Part shown: piece by piece, positions 6,595-8,633 of the stretch
Layout: each line of letters begins with the position of its first letter
How positions within the stretch are numbered: position 1 is the first letter of the stretch
DNA from: Caldilineae bacterium
GTDB lineage: Bacteria > Chloroflexota > Anaerolineae > J102
Length of the DNA: 8,633 nucleotides
Assembly (NCBI GenBank): GCA_011176555.1
Contig: DUEF01000318.1
Coordinates: 1 to 8,633 of the forward strand
Reading direction: 5' to 3'
Made by a program: the position numbers and the translations under genes
The notes under the pieces: generated by a model
What the model saw: the letters and a program-made list of their open reading frames with translations, nothing else
What the model was told of the DNA's origin: nothing
The model's database searches: none

Positions 6595-6623
6595 CAACAA
6601 TCAACTACCAACCAGTCAACTCC
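6595..6623 (+). repeat. Short CAAC tract with 7-bp spacing
   Basis: The word CAAC recurs at 6595, 6602, 6609 and 6617, with spacings of 7, 7 and 8, giving units CAACAAT, CAACTAC, CAACCAGT and CAACTCC. The tract lies between the livF stop and the terminator stem. It is short and could be coincidence, but its phased nature resembles the other repeat tracts in the window. Confidence 0.4.
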
Positions 6624-6654
6624 ACCTTCGGGCTATGCTCGGAGGTGTTTTTTT
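6623..6654 (+). terminator. Intrinsic terminator of the liv operon
   Basis: An uninterrupted 11-bp stem pairs CACCTTCGGGC (6623-6633) with GCTCGGAGGTG (6637-6647), including two G.T pairs, around a 3-base loop. Seven T (6648-6654) follow at once. This is a textbook Rho-independent terminator, 43 nt after the livF stop codon. Confidence 0.9.
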
Positions 6655-6836
6655 ACCTGTTTGTGGATGTCTTTCAATTGGGTGAAAACTCAAGATTGCC
6701 GAAGCAGCGGTCGGCTCCAGGGAGATAATGGTGACGCCTGTTCTTTTCATACACTCCACTAACATTCCTCTAACCCCCCGCTAATACTCTTGCTCTATAC
6801 TATTCCGTGGACGTATTCCGTTACGTGAAAATAAAC
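6655..6836. other. Intergenic spacer with no gene recognised
   Basis: Together with the flanking terminator and repeat tract, this makes a 310-nt gap between livF and clpB. No frame here has coding character. An 18-codon frame from ATG 6728 to TAA 6782-6784 has a purine-rich AGGGAG only 3 nt upstream and is not convincing. The word TATTCCGT occurs twice, at 6801-6808 and 6814-6821, and ACGTA (6811-6815) with TACGT (6822-6826) forms a 5-bp inverted repeat with a 6-base gap. Confidence 0.5.
6796..6801 (+). promoter_or_regulatory. Possible -10 box of the clpB promoter
   Basis: TATACT matches the -10 consensus at five of six positions and is identical to the liv operon -10. No acceptable -35 box lies 16-18 bp upstream. 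An alternative pairing, CTAACA (6759-6764) with TAATAC (6782-6787) at 17 bp, is weaker. I see neither a CIRCE element nor a HAIR element, the known heat-shock repressor sites. Confidence 0.3.
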
Positions 6837-6885
6837 ATGCATCACGCAATACGCCTGAAATCCAATACCAAACACCAAATACCTG
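6837..6885 (+). repeat. Degenerate 7-bp tandem repeat tract in front of clpB
   Basis: Seven contiguous heptamers run from 6837: ATGCATC, ACGCAAT, ACGCCTG, AAATCCA, ATACCAA, ACACCAA and ATACCTG. All begin with A, and six of seven fit ANRCNNN. The clearest core is three near-identical units at 6864-6884 (AATACCA, AACACCA, AATACCT). The tract ends 4 nt before the clpB ATG and is poor in G, so it fills the place where a ribosome binding site would be expected. Confidence 0.55.
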
Positions 6886-6889
6886 ACTT

Positions 6890-8633
<1,744 letters not shown>

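Noticed and set aside
6674..6694. HAIR-like heat-shock repressor site (ACTCAAG at 6688-6694)
   Set aside because: The matching left half CTTGAGT is absent at the required 7-bp spacing.
6719..6784. Small 18-codon frame after the liv terminator
   Set aside because: The AGGGAG to ATG spacing is only 3 nt and nothing in the peptide suggests a real product.

Overview
The window reads as chromosomal DNA from a moderately GC-rich bacterium, most likely a member of the Chloroflexota (Anaerolineae/Caldilineae-like). The clues are the lipoprotein linker of the binding protein, rich in Ala/Pro/Thr/Glu straight after an LAAC lipobox, the long N-terminal extension of LivM, and the overall style of the operon. 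This placement is inference from protein style and has not been searched. All supported genes lie on the + strand.

Layout: (1) positions 1-540, the 3' end of a GNAT-family N-acetyltransferase gene that starts before the window. (2) 513-606, two opposed arrays of degenerate 8-bp repeats, the first running through the acetyltransferase stop codon. (3) A near-consensus sigma-70 type promoter at 612-639 and a leader of about 130 nt. (4) 775-6579, a complete five-gene operon for a hydrophobic (branched-chain) amino-acid ABC transporter: lipoprotein binding protein, two membrane permeases (LivH, LivM) and two ATPases (LivG, LivF). The gap between the binding-protein gene and livH is 170 nt and holds three hairpins, one resembling an attenuating terminator. 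The other gaps are 13, 11 and 4 nt. (5) A strong intrinsic terminator at 6623-6654 ends the operon. (6) 6655-6889, a spacer with a 7-bp-period repeat tract leading to the next gene. (7) From 6890 to the window edge, the first 581 codons of clpB, the AAA+ disaggregase, cut by the end of the window.

How the genes work together: the lipoprotein captures the amino acid outside the membrane and delivers it to the LivH-LivM channel, which LivG and LivF drive with ATP. The hairpins after the binding-protein gene fit the usual excess of binding protein over membrane components. clpB is a separate transcription unit for stress proteostasis, and the acetyltransferase is unrelated to transport as far as can be seen.

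I see no mobile element, CRISPR array, tRNA, rRNA or defence system. The genes are ordinary. The parts that reward a second look are non-coding: the phased 7- and 8-bp degenerate repeat tracts at three intergenic places, the hairpin-dense spacer before livH, and the missing Shine-Dalgarno sequence at clpB. Among the proteins, the roughly 235-residue extra membrane domain on LivM stands out.
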